DNA of 64,000 nucleotides from Dermanyssus gallinae (GCA_003439945.1 QVRM01006451.1:714001-778000); one strand, 5' to 3'. Shown: positions 24,565-40,218, numbered from the stretch's first letter. Numbers and translations: made by a program. Notes: a model not told the origin generated them from the sequence alone.

Positions 24565-25345
24565 TATATATATTGCACAGAAAAATGACTTACACGTTAT
24601 GATATAGCAAACTGTGCAGGAATTAATTATTACCTGATAGACTCAGTGAAAGTGGTTAGGGTGCACTACTGGTAAACAAAAACAAGTAATTGAAATATTA
24701 ATATATCCATATAATAACAGATTTTACTCTATTTTCCAGTTTCTTTTAACCTGGATATTACAGTTCTTCAATTTGAATATTACAGTTTACAACGCTATCA
24801 ACTTCTGCTGCGGACCCAATGCGAGACATTTTGGGCCAAAATCAGAATTAGAGCAAGAAGGAAGAACGCTCTCTCTCTCTGATGCTGACTTTAGGCAGTC
24901 AAATTGTGTGGTATTTAACATGCGCCTGGTGGCAAATCCAACATCTAAGCGCTCTAGTTGTACTGAGCCTCATGAGGTTGCTCCTTCTCATAGACATATG
25001 CTCGCATATAAACACATACTCGCTAATGTCCTGGTAGTGGAGATCCTGGTTACACTGCGACCGTGATCACAATTGACGCCTGGGCGATGCCGAGTAAGAA
25101 TGTGACCGTTATGGCTGGCCATGCCTCTAACTCCACAGTGCTCGGGTGAATGTGAGACTATCCAGATACCTCAACCAGGCCGCGTTCAACTGGAAAGCAT
25201 TTGCGGGTAACTTGCAGCACTCGAACACTTGTGCGCCTCGAATTTTCCAGTGAGGCCCGCGTTGTTCCATCTGGATCACCGTCACAACAGCCGCACAATC
25301 GGACAAAAGGACATCGGTTAATCACATCGCTTTTAAGAAACATTG
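24565..25345. other. non-coding DNA
   Basis: No recognisable gene. A 97-codon plus frame (24773-25066) has no motif that I recognise. Confidence 0.5.
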
Positions 25346-25349
25346 CACG

Positions 25350-28251
<2,902 letters not shown>

Positions 28252-28316
<65 letters not shown>
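28252..28316. repeat. (TA)n microsatellite
   Basis: About 65 bp of TA preceded by an A9 run. Confidence 0.95.
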
Positions 28317-28319
<3 letters not shown>

Positions 28320-28828
28320 ACATACCTGGACCCTAACGACGCACAGCCGAAGTCTATGATTTCGCATACGAGCTTTCGCGTCAGGCTCCCTTTGCAAAGC
28401 GGGGGGTTAAGCCAGCAAATAATGCCGTAAAGGCGAAGGCCACTTCCGCCTAAAAAGAAAAGCGAACCTCTACTCGTATATGCCTACTGCCATTAGCGAT
28501 CGTAGCATCGTATGGCATTGCATCATCATGTCGCGATAGAGCCGGAAACCTGCCGAAATGCCTATATAAAATCCTTTTCAGTAGCTTTTCCGCTGGTCGA
28601 CCCACTTGTCAACTGAAGCATTATTTTTGCTGGGAAGACAGGGGACACGGTGATACAAATAGCGGCAAACATCTCGGCCAGCTGTCTTGCGACGGGGCGG
28701 CGTAGTCGTCGTCGTTGACGGCAGATGGCTAGTGCTTACAAAGACGGGACGGGATTCCTTTTGCCAGCACATCCACACCTCATGGGCCCCGTGTTCCTGG
28801 ACAGACGATGACGTAAGTCCCAATCATA

Positions 28829-28914
28829 GTAATAATAATAATAATAGTAATAATAATAATAATAATGATATGATAATGATAATGATAATGATAATGATAA
28901 TGATAATGATAATG

Positions 28915-29004
<90 letters not shown>

Positions 29005-29006
29005 GT
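28829..29006. repeat. (AAT)n with embedded (GATAAT)n
   Basis: AAT repeats at 28829-28865, then a regular hexanucleotide GATAAT array of about 13 units (28865-28943), then AAT repeats again to about 29006. Confidence 0.95.
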
Positions 29007-29169
29007 AATAACAGCCAACGGAGAAGCTGTTTAGTCGTAGTTGCGCATCGTGGTTATAGCCGTTCGGTCGCCTGGTTGCTAGACCGACATCAAACGCATC
29101 GCGTCACCACGCTGTAATAGCAGATAGATATAACCCTGGTTTAGGGCACGAGGGCAAGTTGAGGCAGAC

Positions 29170-30090
29170 GCTACCCTACGTGAGTTTGCAGTAGAGTGAG
29201 TGGGTATGTATGTACGTATGTATGTATTTGCGTGCGTCCGGCCCTGTTGGTCGTGGCCTCTCTATGGCCGTGTACGCGTCTACGGGGCTAAATAAACACA
29301 ATACGGCGCCCAGATCCTCTTCTAGCAGCTTTGGCGGGTGAGGCCTGCGGAGGCATGGCCGGATATGAAGCAGAAAAGAACACAAAGGAGCTTCAAAAGC
29401 CTCCTCGTGGAGAGGCTGACACAGAGTTTCCGCCCATCGTGGACTTCCGCAGAGCTCGGCGCGGCGGGTTCTGTGTCGTCGCGCGGGGAACGCGCAGCCG
29501 TCGTAGAAGGAAGGACGTGCAGAATTCGCTTTCTTGACGGCGGTAGCCAGCCGTGAGGCAGCAGCAGCAGCAGTGAGGACAGCAACAAGGGCAGAAATGG
29601 CTGCCGTAGCGGCAATGATACGCAGCCACAATTTTTCCCCGTGCTCGTCACATCGAGCCCATTATTACAGCGACTACCTGCTTGCTTATGGCAGCCGCCA
29701 GCGGCGCTACAAGGGTGAATTCACAGCGACTTCGGCAGAAGCAGACGCAGCACAGCAGCCTGGGCCAGTACTTCGTCGCTCTGCGCTTTGTCTGCAAACA
29801 ACAAGCAATGCGCAGCATGCACCATCAGGCTCCAGGCACCTGCAACAGGCTTGTAATTTCTTACTGAAATGCCCGCGTGATGTTTTATGCGTAATGCCGG
29901 CAACAATGTGCGCATGCAGATCTGTTGTATTTGTTATTTTGTTAAGTGTTATGCGTGTCATTTACTTGCCAAATTTTCAGGCCAAGATAGCTGGCAGCAT
30001 ATCAACATGCATGTCGTTTGCTCTGCTGCTGCTGCTGCCGCAAAACAGAGTGGTCCTTAGTAACAATAATTGCTGTAATTTTTAGCAGCG
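29170..30090. other. GC-rich block with overlapping chance frames
   Basis: GC-rich DNA with CAG runs near 29560 and a (GTAT)n at 29204-29228. The plus frame 29534-30085 (183 codons) is the longest non-transposon frame in the area. It starts Ala-rich and ends with a hydrophobic stretch (about residues 129-147), but equally long frames overlap it on the other strand and I recognise no family. It could be chance or UTR DNA. Confidence 0.3.
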
Positions 30091-30099
30091 GCTTTCTGT

Positions 30100-31185
30100 T
30101 GGGAAAAGTGCCTTACTACGTTCTAGAGTTGAGATTTTGCCGACAACTACGTTGAGCGCCCACACTTCGCTGATGTCGGTACAAATTGCCAGATTCAGCA
30201 ACCTGAGAAGCGAATAAAGGTCAAAGCTAGATAACAAATCCACCACTGCACAAAACTTATGCTACACAAAAATTTGGGTCACGTCGCGCGTGTAGCAAAT
30301 GATAACTCTCGATTTATAGAACTTAAAATTGAAACCTTAAAACTAAGAAGCTTCCACAGCCGAGCTTCTCATATTACGGAATGTCAGCTGACTAAATAAG
30401 GGGGCAGACGCCGCATACAGTACCATTCGATGACTTTGTCTCGCCATGAGAACATATATTGTTGAATAATTTCATTGGGAGGTTAGAGACCTAGATATTT
30501 TCAGTGCCTCTTACATCTAGACTGGTCTTGCATGTGAAAATCGCCACGTCTATACCAGATACGTAGGTTTATGGCTATCATCGCCTGGTCTGTTTAAATA
30601 CGAACCTTCGCGACGAGTGCACAGAGTGCATCTGCCGACTGAGCTCTCAAGCGTGTACGAAGTCTCGTGTGTCTGCCTGCCTGGCGCTTACTAAGATATA
30701 ACTGCACTGTCTCTCTTGTATCAATCTATATGCATACTCAATATGAGTGAAATAAACGTCATAATGAGCTAACTGTTATCAACTAACTTGCACGACGCAA
30801 AGCGAAACGTCAGCGTAAAGTGTTGTTGCACGATGATTAGATGGAATACGAAGCAAAGGAACTCGCCATACAACAACTATGAGCATTCGTTTTAAATATC
30901 GTACCAGCAATATACGAACGAAATTATAGTTATATTTGTATAATTTGCCGTTGACACATCGTATTTTAAAGGGTATGTGTCGCGCCGAGATAAAAATCGA
31001 GATGCATCACAGTATGGATCACCTAATCCACTTGTCTAATCGACTAAACAGAGCACGCGTTAAATGGTACAAGTAAAACGAATGCAGAGGAAAAGAAACC
31101 ACGACAGAGGGACCGGGTTCAAAAATATGGATATTCCCACTGCAAGGAAACAAGGAAAGCGTACTTTATAGATGCGCACTAGGAG
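30100..31185. other. non-coding DNA
   Basis: Nothing recognisable as a gene, RNA or element. Confidence 0.5.
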
Positions 31186-31188
31186 GCA

Positions 31189-31211
31189 GATATATATATA
31201 TATATATATAT

Positions 31212-31276
<65 letters not shown>

Positions 31277-31321
31277 TATATATATAGCAACAGAGGGAGT
31301 GTAAGCATCTCTCTCGTTTGC

Positions 31322-31345
<24 letters not shown>
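31189..31345. repeat. two (TA)n tracts with GA-rich spacer
   Basis: TA repeat at 31189-31287 with TAGATA and ATGCATA interruptions, a 33-bp spacer, then TA at 31321-31345 running into AGAGAGAGAGAGA. Confidence 0.9.
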
Positions 31346-31359
<14 letters not shown>

Positions 31360-31399
31360 AAGCTAAAGCAACAGTCTATAAAGCGAAGCCAAAAATATA

Positions 31400-32020
31400 G
31401 ATCATGGTATGGGGGACAGACGGCAGAGGGTGAGGCAGGCAAGCTGAGGTAGCGGCACCCGTTGAAGGGGCAGCTAGCTGATCATCGAACGAACGGTCGT
31501 CATCAATATCGCATTAGCTGACCCGTCTCGTCGAGAGTGCGCCTGTCCGCAACAATTGCAGGAACAAATGACCAATTGCCGATTGCATCATTGCAATAAT
31601 CGGCATCGTTGCCGGTACTAACACCGTCGTAGAGAGGAGGGGACAGCCCATAGATGCGTGCCCATTGAGAGCGTTCGTCATACGCACGCTCGTTGCGCTG
31701 GTTCACAGTTTACGCACTACGCAGGCGGCCGCACACACAAGCCGAATGTAGCAAATCGGTAGCGAACGTGTGCGGATCCAATGCAATGTGCCGCCTTATA
31801 CAATCTTTACTGCGTACGTCGTCAACATTAGTCGGCAACATCGATAAGCATTAAGTGCGGTCCGCTCTGCGGTCACTCAGTTCTGTAGCCGATGCTGCCA
31901 CTGGTTATCCTGCTGTTGCTGCTGCTGCTGTTGCATCTTTTCGCATGTCGTGCGTTTATTGGGAGCAAGTCACTGGCCGACAGGCGGTAGATGTCGCTTA
32001 ACACTCGATCAACTCGACCG
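31400..32020. other. non-coding DNA
   Basis: No gene recognised. CTGCTGTTGCTGCTGCTGCTG occurs near 31910. Confidence 0.5.
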
Positions 32021-32115
32021 ATGGATGAAGATGCGTTCTCACCGAAGGATGAAGATGCGTTCTCACCGATGGATGAAGATACGTTCTCACCGAATGATGA
32101 AGATGCGTTCTCTCT
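32020..32115. repeat. 24-bp minisatellite, four units
   Basis: Unit GATGAAGATGCGTTCTCACC plus 4 bp, repeated four times with 1-3 changes per unit. The minus frame 31873-32199 reads through it as an eight-residue repeat (GENASSSF/I), because 24 is divisible by three. Confidence 0.9.
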
Positions 32116-32858
32116 TCCCTCTTCTTGCCACCCATAACTGGGCGTCCCTGTTGTCGCTATGGTCGCTGTGTGTCGCTGTTCACACACCAGTAGAGCCATG
32201 TAACATGTTTAACATATTTGTATATATATATATATATATATATGCAATGCACGCACGTAGTGATAAAACGATTACACTTAACTTGCTCACCAGTCTGTAA
32301 TAACGTACTACAGATTTGTGTATTATGTTTTTTTCACAGATAGCGTTGCCTCATACTTGCGTCAAATGATTCCATAAATAAGCATGCTGATTAACAGTAG
32401 GACTACCAGAGCACTCCACGTTTCGAGTTAGGGGATAAGGGACGACTGTTTTATGCAGTAGTACTTTTTGAAGGGAACCCAGTCTCGAGTGGTCACGGTT
32501 TCACTCAGTGTGCCTCTGGGCTTTTGCATGATGCAGGATGTTACTGCCTTTAACGCTTGCTGGGCGCAGCAGCAAGGGCGGTTTGGCGTTCGAGCTGTCA
32601 GAAAGTGGAACACTCTTTCGGTCAGTTTGCGTTGCATCTGAAATCCTTAGATAACTTCAAGACAAATATCACGAAGTCACACCTATTATACCGCTAATGA
32701 TAAAGTCTGCCTAAATTGATTCTCATATATAAAAAAAACAGAAGTAATTTTATTCGGCTGCGACTTTTTGCCAACACAGTGGTAACTATAGAAGACTTAC
32801 ATTGCTGCCGACTATTTGTAATATTTGTAACTTTATAAAATAACAAATCATGATAAGA

Positions 32859-32861
<3 letters not shown>

Positions 32862-32915
<54 letters not shown>
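32862..32915. repeat. (TA)n microsatellite
   Basis: About 54 bp, the first of several TA tracts in a 500-bp very AT-rich stretch (others at 32981-33005, 33067-33090 and 33232-33250). Confidence 0.95.
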
Positions 32916-32917
<2 letters not shown>

Positions 32918-33278
32918 AATGGTCTTGTTAATTTATATATGACTGATCGATATATTGTTCGCTTGGCATGTATACCTAAATATATATATATATATATATA
33001 TATATAAAGGCGAGCACTGTCGAGTGTGCAAACGTAGTGTAAATTATTAATAAATCATCACAATATTTTATATATATATATAATATATATAACACGGGCA
33101 ATAGTCTTTTCTGCAAAATTACCTGAATAGTTATAATTGTTTGAATTTATGTGATAATATATATTTTAAGCTCAATAAGAAGTTAATAAACTTAAATAAA
33201 TTTGCCGTCTAAAAAAGACGGTCCCATAAAAAAAATATATATATATATTCCACTGTAACTTCAAAATGAAATAAAACC

Positions 33279-33282
<4 letters not shown>

Positions 33283-33341
<59 letters not shown>
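33283..33341. repeat. (TA)n microsatellite
   Basis: About 59 bp of TA. Confidence 0.95.
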
Positions 33342-33343
<2 letters not shown>

Positions 33344-34472
33344 CTCAAACGTTATATAGAACGAGGTAACAAATCTATTTTCGTAGAAACTAATGATTAG
33401 TGCCGATACGCCCTTTATAGCGTCTCAAGTTCTTGTATACTAAGAAGAAGTAGAAGTCCGTTAATGCGACCTTGCAGGCGTCCCAGATATAAAAACACTT
33501 TATATACGTGTGCGTTCATTTTACATGTTCCGAAGGACGCGTTATGTTATGCCGTGGCTCTTTCTTTTAGATACGATAAGGGCAAATTTAATTTGCTAAA
33601 TCAGATTGTTAGCTTTTTAAACTTCTGCTCTAGGCTTCTTCGTTTGAAGTTGCGGATCGATTGTTTCGTTCCAACGATTTTGTTCGCCGCCATGTGCGTA
33701 TGGTTTACAAATGTAACATAGTTGGCAAAGATTATGTGCGTGATACGCGCACACGATGTATGTATATATTGTATATAGAAACACCACGCTGTGCCTTTTC
33801 TAAAACCTAAAATAGAGAAAAAGTCGAGTGGCTATTTATATTCGATAAAACGAATGACGTCGGATTCTCGGATTCCAAACGCGATACGTTTGCATTGAGG
33901 AGGCGGCTGTTTTTTTTTGCCTGTTGCACTGAGAGGGCCGTATTGCGCCCGCTGCGCCATTTGTGGTGATCTCTTAGAAAGGTCAGCTATATTATTCAGC
34001 ATCAAACCTACTGAGAGAGTTCACCTAAATGAGTCGATCCGACGAGGACGTGCCTGCGCGAACGACGCAGCGAGGCCACGCATCGTGCCAGACGTGACGC
34101 CCTCTCGCAGGGCGGCTGCGTGCGGTTGGACTTTGGCCCCCGTCTATCAGCTGATTCTCGTTGACTCTTCTTCCGAATTGCAGATTCGCTCGTCATAGAC
34201 GCATCCGATATTCTGCCCTCGTGCCGATCGTATCATATCATCATCATCATCATCATTGCGGCATCATTGCGGCGGTGGCGGACTGAATGCAGACCACACA
34301 AGAAAAGCCAATGCGTAGCCAACGCGCTTTTGGACAGCAGCATTAGCCGATGAGCATCCACTGGCCATTTGGCCAAGCTGGCCATAGTAGAAGAGGCCGA
34401 CGGACGAAGGAAGTCAGTCGTACGAAACAAACTTTGTGCGGTGCGCGCGTTCCTATATTATCCTTAGCGCAG

Positions 34473-34488
34473 CCCCCCCCCCCCCCCC
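34473..34488 (+). repeat. poly-C run (about 16)
   Basis: Uninterrupted C run. Confidence 0.95.
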
Positions 34489-34860
34489 TAGCTAGGCTGG
34501 CTATGGCCACTAACTTGTGGGCGACTGACTACACTGTATCGACGCCCGAACGTTGTCGAACCGCCGGCGATTCGGTTCGTCGGCGTTGTTGTTATTGTCG
34601 GCTTGATCCCATCGCAAATATTGACATCATCATTATGGCATCAGGTGGCGCCAAATCGACGAGATAGAAGCGGCTTAATACAGCCTAAACTGAAAACCTT
34701 CCTAATTCTCTATATTCACTTCTTTAGTATTATTAGTATTACTACGACTGATAGCAATAGTACTAGTAGTAATGATAATAATGACAAAGATCAACGTGTC
34801 GAACCCTTGTTTAGTACGAGAAAGCCAGAAGCCGTTTGCTTGTTCCTCTCCGAGAAGCTG

Positions 34861-34862
<2 letters not shown>

Positions 34863-34958
<96 letters not shown>

Positions 34959-34959
34959 C
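34863..34959. repeat. (TTA)n microsatellite
   Basis: About 32 uninterrupted TTA/ATT units, followed by (CAT)n. Confidence 0.97.
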
Positions 34960-36019
34960 ATCATCATCATTATCATCACCATCACCATCAAAAGAGCAAT
35001 AATTAGCCATATTCGTTTGACGGCCTGCTACTGAGAGCCCGCATTATCGGAAGCATTGCACTGTCGAGAGCTCGAGAGGAGTTGGAGAAGCATTGGACGA
35101 GATGTCGTCGATCGGTGACCTGACCAATAATAGCTGCAAACTCCAGCCCGGAGATTGCAGGTCTACGTTGGCATTCGGAACGCCGGCCGGAAGGCGATGG
35201 CGCCAAGGGCGGTGCAACCTATGCGGCAGTCGAAACCGACAAAGTCACTCGGTTGGTCAGCGAGCGATTGATTGATTGACGGACTGACTGACTGACTGAG
35301 CGAGCCAGTAAGTGGGTGATTGAGCGGGTGAGTAACTAAGTAGGTGAGTTGGTCACGGCACGTAGACAGAATCGGGGACCAGATGGTGCAACGGATGCAA
35401 CACTGCGCCGCACGACGCACGCTGGAGAGCCACCATCTCGGCGAGAGAGCGGAAATCGATTCCCGCACAATTCCCGCAACTCGTCTGCGAGCTGCCAACT
35501 CGGCGCGAGTTGGCAGCTCGCGGCAGATGGCAGGGGCGCCTGAACGAGCTGTCGTCGGCCAAAGTAGCCAAATACCGCTGTTACACAACAGCGCCAGCAG
35601 CAGCAATAGCAGCAGAAGAAAAAAAACAGAGGAAGATCAAGAAGAAGAAAAAACGGACTCTGCAACAGAAACACGCAGCAGCAGCAGCAGTTACCATAGA
35701 CGTCCTGTCAGATAGAAGCAGGGAGAGAAATACCTACCTATCTAGCCACCTACATACCAGGCCACCAAGCAATACGATCAAATACGATCGTCGCCCGCTC
35801 GATCGACGATCGACGTTGATCAGAAAGAGAGGCCCGTGCTACCGGTGTCAAAAAGTGCCGCCACGCAAGTCGCATGCCACATGAACGGGTGGGTGGTTAG
35901 GTGGGTAAACGGGCGATTCCCTTTGGTGGTCATTACATGCGCCATACCATGCGCCGTAGCACCATAGCCGCCAACGATGAGATTCATTAACTTAGACAGC
36001 AATACCGTCGGCATGTCGA

Positions 36020-36210
36020 GTCCGATGGCGTGGTGGGTGCATTCCGCCTGCGTCTCGCGACCGGAGATGGGGCGCATATAGGGGCGCGGGTTCGAGCCCC
36101 ACCTTTGCACATTTGTATTTATGAGGGTCCGTCTATGAAGCAGTGTGAAAAACAGTTCCGTGGACGTTAAATCTTGGCTGAGAATCAGCCCGAAAACGTT
36201 AGACAGCGAT
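36020..36210 (+). repeat. tRNA-derived SINE-like unit
   Basis: An A-box match TGGCGTGGTGG (36026-36036) and a perfect B box GGTTCGAGCCC (36089-36099) are spaced as in a tRNA gene with a short insert, and the arm around the B box pairs (GCGGG...CCCAC). The flanks do not close into a full cloverleaf, so this is not a working tRNA. About 75 bp downstream, the tail TTAAATCTTGGCTGAGAATCAGC resembles the tail of the unit at 44.9-45.06 kb. This suggests a dispersed SINE family. Confidence 0.5.
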
Positions 36211-36596
36211 ACCGAATGCATGCGTGCATGCACAACAGACTGAAATTCGCAGACGTCGTTTCACTCTGTCGCATATGTGTACGCATAGGCGGGAAGCTTG
36301 CACGGCCATCATGCTGTCATTTGTGACATCTTAATCGGATCGGCCGGCTCGCCCCACAACAACGCATTTCTCTATGGCACATTGGCTGAGCGCAGCAAAA
36401 TAAAAAAATATTTATTTTAGTTAACCTTGTTCCAGCTTTATGCACGCGGTTAGGTGATGTGGAATTGTAATGAGGTCAGATGAGATGGCACACGAGATGT
36501 GCTGCTTGGTTAAGCGCTGCGTAGCTTAAAGTGACTGTCTACGTATTGCTCACAGAACGACATCTATTAAAAAAATTATATATATTTATAATGCAT

Positions 36597-36842
36597 TACG
36601 GGCACCCTTACGAGTTTTACCCACTTGCCTTTGGGACCCTTGGCGAGCCGGGCCCGTTCACTCACGGTTTGCGATATAAGGTCGGGAAGCGGCTGAATCT
36701 ACCCAGCAGAGGGCGATTTCCACAGATAGCGCCTGTCGCTGGATGTGCAACGGGGCAAAGCGGCCTCGGCAATGGCTCTCAGAGATGGCTGGTCCCTCCT
36801 ACACTGGACCGCCGTAACGGTGCACACGTTTGCAAATGTCAT
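36597..36842 (+). mobile_element. R2/R4-like non-LTR element, 5'-truncated copy 3
   Basis: The sequence from ACGGGCACCCTTACGAGTTT to about 36842 aligns with the last 250 bp of the long copy (52280-52545). The frame gives EFYPLAFGTLGEPGPFTHGL, as in the long copy's FYPLAFETLGGPGPSTRGL. It stops in the 3' UTR at GTCATGT and runs directly into (TA)n. Only the extreme 3' end is present, typical of abortive target-primed reverse transcription. Confidence 0.8.
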
Positions 36843-36870
36843 GTATATATATATATATATATATATATAT
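36843..36870. repeat. (TA)n microsatellite at retroelement 3' end
   Basis: TA tract directly adjoining copy 3 of the R2/R4-like element. Confidence 0.95.
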
Positions 36871-38955
36871 TGGCATGCTACTTTCAAAGCTACAAGGTAG
36901 CAGTCTTCGTAGAAATCGGCCATATTGATCAAACTGCAAGTACAGCTGAAAACTGTCTGTATAACGCGTTGTTTGTAAACGCGAACGGCAACCAAGAAAG
37001 TTTGGGCAGACCGGCAGAGTCTGGGTTGTTCATAGAAGCAAAGATCGATCTACAAGGATGCCATAAGGCTACGCTATGATCCACGGTCAGGCCACGATTG
37101 GCACACAGAGGTTCATGCAAAGGCAAACCTTTAAAACTATATATAGCCAGTAAGTGCTGAAAGCCTCATGCCATAAGGCGGTTTACACAAAAGCTCTATT
37201 TCGTATCGCGTAACGAAGTCGGTCATCGCTTCCAATCGGTACTGTTCTATCATGCCTAGAACTTTTGATAGATAAATCGATATTTAGAGTGATAATGATA
37301 ATATCACCGAACACATACGGGCGCTCCTGATAGCTGGGTAATAACAAAGAACCTCCGCAGGAATACAAAAATGCGTTCTCTCTCAAAACATCAGGGCCAA
37401 TACACAGTACAAATAATAGGCTATATGAAAACTACTACGCAACTGTATTTCATATTCAGCTGGCATTGATTTGCGGTCATAGCAAAGGCGCCATGCAGAG
37501 GTAGCTTAACACAACGCGGGGTAGTTTCAGAGCTTTTACGTAGCTCAGACTAAGGCAGGCGCATTCAGAGATTAGATAAAAACAAGCGTACATTGGCGTG
37601 AGGAAAGCCGCGTTTAAAATATATGTTTTTTTTCAATGAATGCTAGATTTTAGCAATAACTTTAAGAACAACGGTTGCATTATTTAAACATCGTGTTTTT
37701 GTCGAGTTCCCAAGGCTTTAGCTTCTTCAGGGCTATTACTCAAATGATTAGTAAGGATGTTAAACCAAGTTCATAACCATCCACCAGTGAAGTGTTCTCT
37801 CATTAAAAGTGCAAGCCCGCAAAACAATATAGTAAAACCAATGTCTACTGAGCTTCCCCATCTGTACATGTACACATAACTTAGCTTAAATTATTTCCAT
37901 TACTTCAAGGTTCACGGCACACGGTAATCGATACTCGTCGCTGTGCTTAGTACTAGCGAACTTGAGCCTATGAGGCTATGCTGGCGGATCTCCCCTGTGA
38001 AGTCTTTTGCAACTGAAGTACTTGGTATACCTGGCAAGTAGCTGTATGTTTGGTATACCTGGCAAGTAGCTGTAACGGCCATTAGCTTACATATCAGATG
38101 CCCCGACATCACGGTAACTGCATTTGCATGCGAGGTAATGTTACCGCCTTTCAAGAGGCTCCGCCTTTCTAGAGTCCACTCTGGTAAAATATTTTGCATG
38201 CGTGGTTGCTACTCGAGTGCGTTATTTCGTCCCTTTTAGTCAATCTCCCGTTTACCTAGATATTCTCAGCTCGAAACTAACTGAACTAATGATATTTCCG
38301 CATTGTCGGCAGACGCTTTTGCCTCCGTACCTCGAGCAGAATCGGTGTTGTCAAATATTGGTTGGACGCACTATTTCTTGTGTTGAAGCCTAAATACATT
38401 TTCTTCGTAATTGGGATGCTATATCGGAAAAGTTTCTTAATTTGTTTTGCCGTCAGCACGGTGCTATCAGGTATAAACAAAGCATAGTTTTCAAAAAATA
38501 CTCAAAGTTGTATTCTAAACCAGGCTCCATGTAGAACCCTGATTGCACTCCTTAGTGCGTTATTCGATTTATTACTAAACGATCGTGGCTATCGAAGGCC
38601 TACTTTTATTATGCATATCTTAAGATGTATTAAATGTTTACTATATTTTAAAATAATTTATTTTAAGCATATGACATCGCTGGTCATTTGATTTACTTTT
38701 GTTGAGCCTTAGACCATTAACAAGCTGTCAGAGTTAAGCTCGATATGCTCGGTCATAGACAGCTGAACAATTAGGGTGCGCATGTATCTTATCTGTGTCC
38801 TGTGTGCTAGAGAGCATAAAGCTATTATGCTTCGCTGTTTCTGCCTAATGATATCGCCCTCGTTAGTATATTTGTTGGCACTGTTACGGCGGCGTTTCGT
38901 GCATATGCGAGGTACTACTAATACCACATGCCACCTAATAGTTAGTTGCGGAAGC
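36871..38955. other. non-coding DNA
   Basis: No gene recognised. A 28-bp tandem duplication (TTGGTATACCTGGCAAGTAG and following bases) starts at 38022 and 38050. Confidence 0.5.
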
Positions 38956-40218
38956 AAGACTGCGAACGTTTGCGGAAGGATACGGGCTGATTCCTAATTC
39001 ACAGCATGGATTCCGAAAGAATCGCTAGGTGCTTTCAGCCGTGCACAGAGTGATTTCTCGAAAGCAGAATTAATCCATATTTCGTCAGTCATGACTCGCG
39101 ATTTCTATATGGCAATCCATGTCAAAAACGCTTTCAATGGTATGCCCTGGAAGATTATACTCGATACATCTAAAAGAACGAAAGTACCTCCTTACCTCGT
39201 CCGACTGTTCTCTGACTATCTGGAAGCTCGTTTGGTGCAGAGCGATGGAAAATAATTTGCGATGAGGGCCGGAGTGCCACGGGAATCGATTTTAGGCCAT
39301 CTACTGTGGAATCTAGCATACGCCGACGACCTTCGCCTTCCGGATATGCCCCAGGGATCGGAGCTTGTAGCTTGTGCAGACGAATTGACACTTACGGTAC
39401 AGGCGCGAACGGCGAATTACCTTAAGAAGACAGCCAAGGCTGCGCTGAAAATAATCGAGGACTGGATAAACGAGGCCAGGCTGCAGATGGCCCCCTCAAA
39501 AAGTGAGGCCATACTGCTCATAGGCCGGAGATACCGTCGACACATTGGGCTAACATTGGCAAGAGAGGAACTTAAAATCTCAAACACGGTTCGGAATCTC
39601 GGTGTCCACCTCGATCGCGGCCTACAAGAAACTACTCATATCAAGATCGCCACCGACAGGGCACTTAAAGTGATTAATGAGATTGCACGGCTCCTTCCTA
39701 ACACCCACGCGTCTCGGGCGGAAAAGAGACAATTGCTCATGAAGGAAGGAGGAGTCAATGGCACTGTTCGGTTTACCGGTGTGGATGCAGCACGCGACCG
39801 CAATTCTACGCAACAGAGACATACTACGGAGGACACAGAGAGGGGCTGCGCTGATAATCATAAGCGGTTACAGGTCGGTCAGCACACCCGCAGCTCTAGT
39901 TCTGGCCGGAACCATACCATGGGAACTCAAGGTCGACAAACGAGCAGCTGTGTGGTCGGATCCCCTGCTTGATCATAACGACGCCCATTCGCAGATGATG
40001 GAGGAGTGGCTACGTGAGTGGGACGCCATTCAAGAAGACGAACCAGGCGTTCCTGTCAAGACGTCACACAGGTCCCACAGAATTCGGACATCTGCACTTT
40101 CTGCAACATAATAACCCGAGACACACCGGAACACACGGCGTTTCACTGCCCGGCATCGAGAGTACCTAGGAGACAACATCTAAGTCGCACATATGTTGGA
40201 GTCTCGAGAACAGTGTAA
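38956..40218 (+). pseudogene. R1-like non-LTR retrotransposon, decayed ORF2
   Basis: Plus-strand reverse-transcriptase motifs are in order over 1.2 kb: RTFAEGYGLIPNSQHGFRKNR, then AIHVKNAFNGMPW (palm), VPPYLVRLFSDYLEAR, AGVPRESILGHLLWNL, SELVACADE, WINEARLQMAPSKSEAIL and LGVHLDRGL. The catalytic YADD has become CADE. After a frameshift near 39755 comes the typical LRRTQRGAALIIISGYRSVS / LAGTIPW block. After another shift comes the C-terminal zinc knuckle, CTFC-x9-H-x4-C (40092-40149). The longest open piece is 39262-39972 (236 codons). Missing are the upstream endonuclease region and any ORF1. Stops, frameshifts and the lost catalytic Asp make it inactive. Confidence 0.85.

Larger units (their letters stand above)
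33345..36000. other. mixed block: GC-rich DNA with trinucleotide repeats
   Basis: No gene recognised. It includes CATCATCAT runs (34238-34256), a C16 run (34473-34488), a long TTA repeat (34863-34959), a degenerate GACT/GAGT tetranucleotide stretch (35264-35352) and CAG-rich DNA (35590-35690). Overlapping frames on both strands over 35.1-35.9 kb reflect high GC, not coding. An imperfect inverted repeat, CGAGCTGCCAACTCGGCGCG then AGTTGGCAGCTCG, lies at about 35490-35522. Confidence 0.4.

Noticed and set aside
29534..30085. 183-codon plus frame as a membrane protein gene
   Set aside because: Similar-length frames overlap on both strands in the same GC-rich DNA, and there is no recognisable family. 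I mention it only in the region note.
36020..36110. Functional tRNA gene
   Set aside because: A and B boxes are present, but the acceptor and anticodon stems do not pair, so I call it SINE-like instead.
38022..38078. 28-bp tandem duplication as a regulatory repeat
   Set aside because: Only two units, with no known motif. Probably simple duplication.
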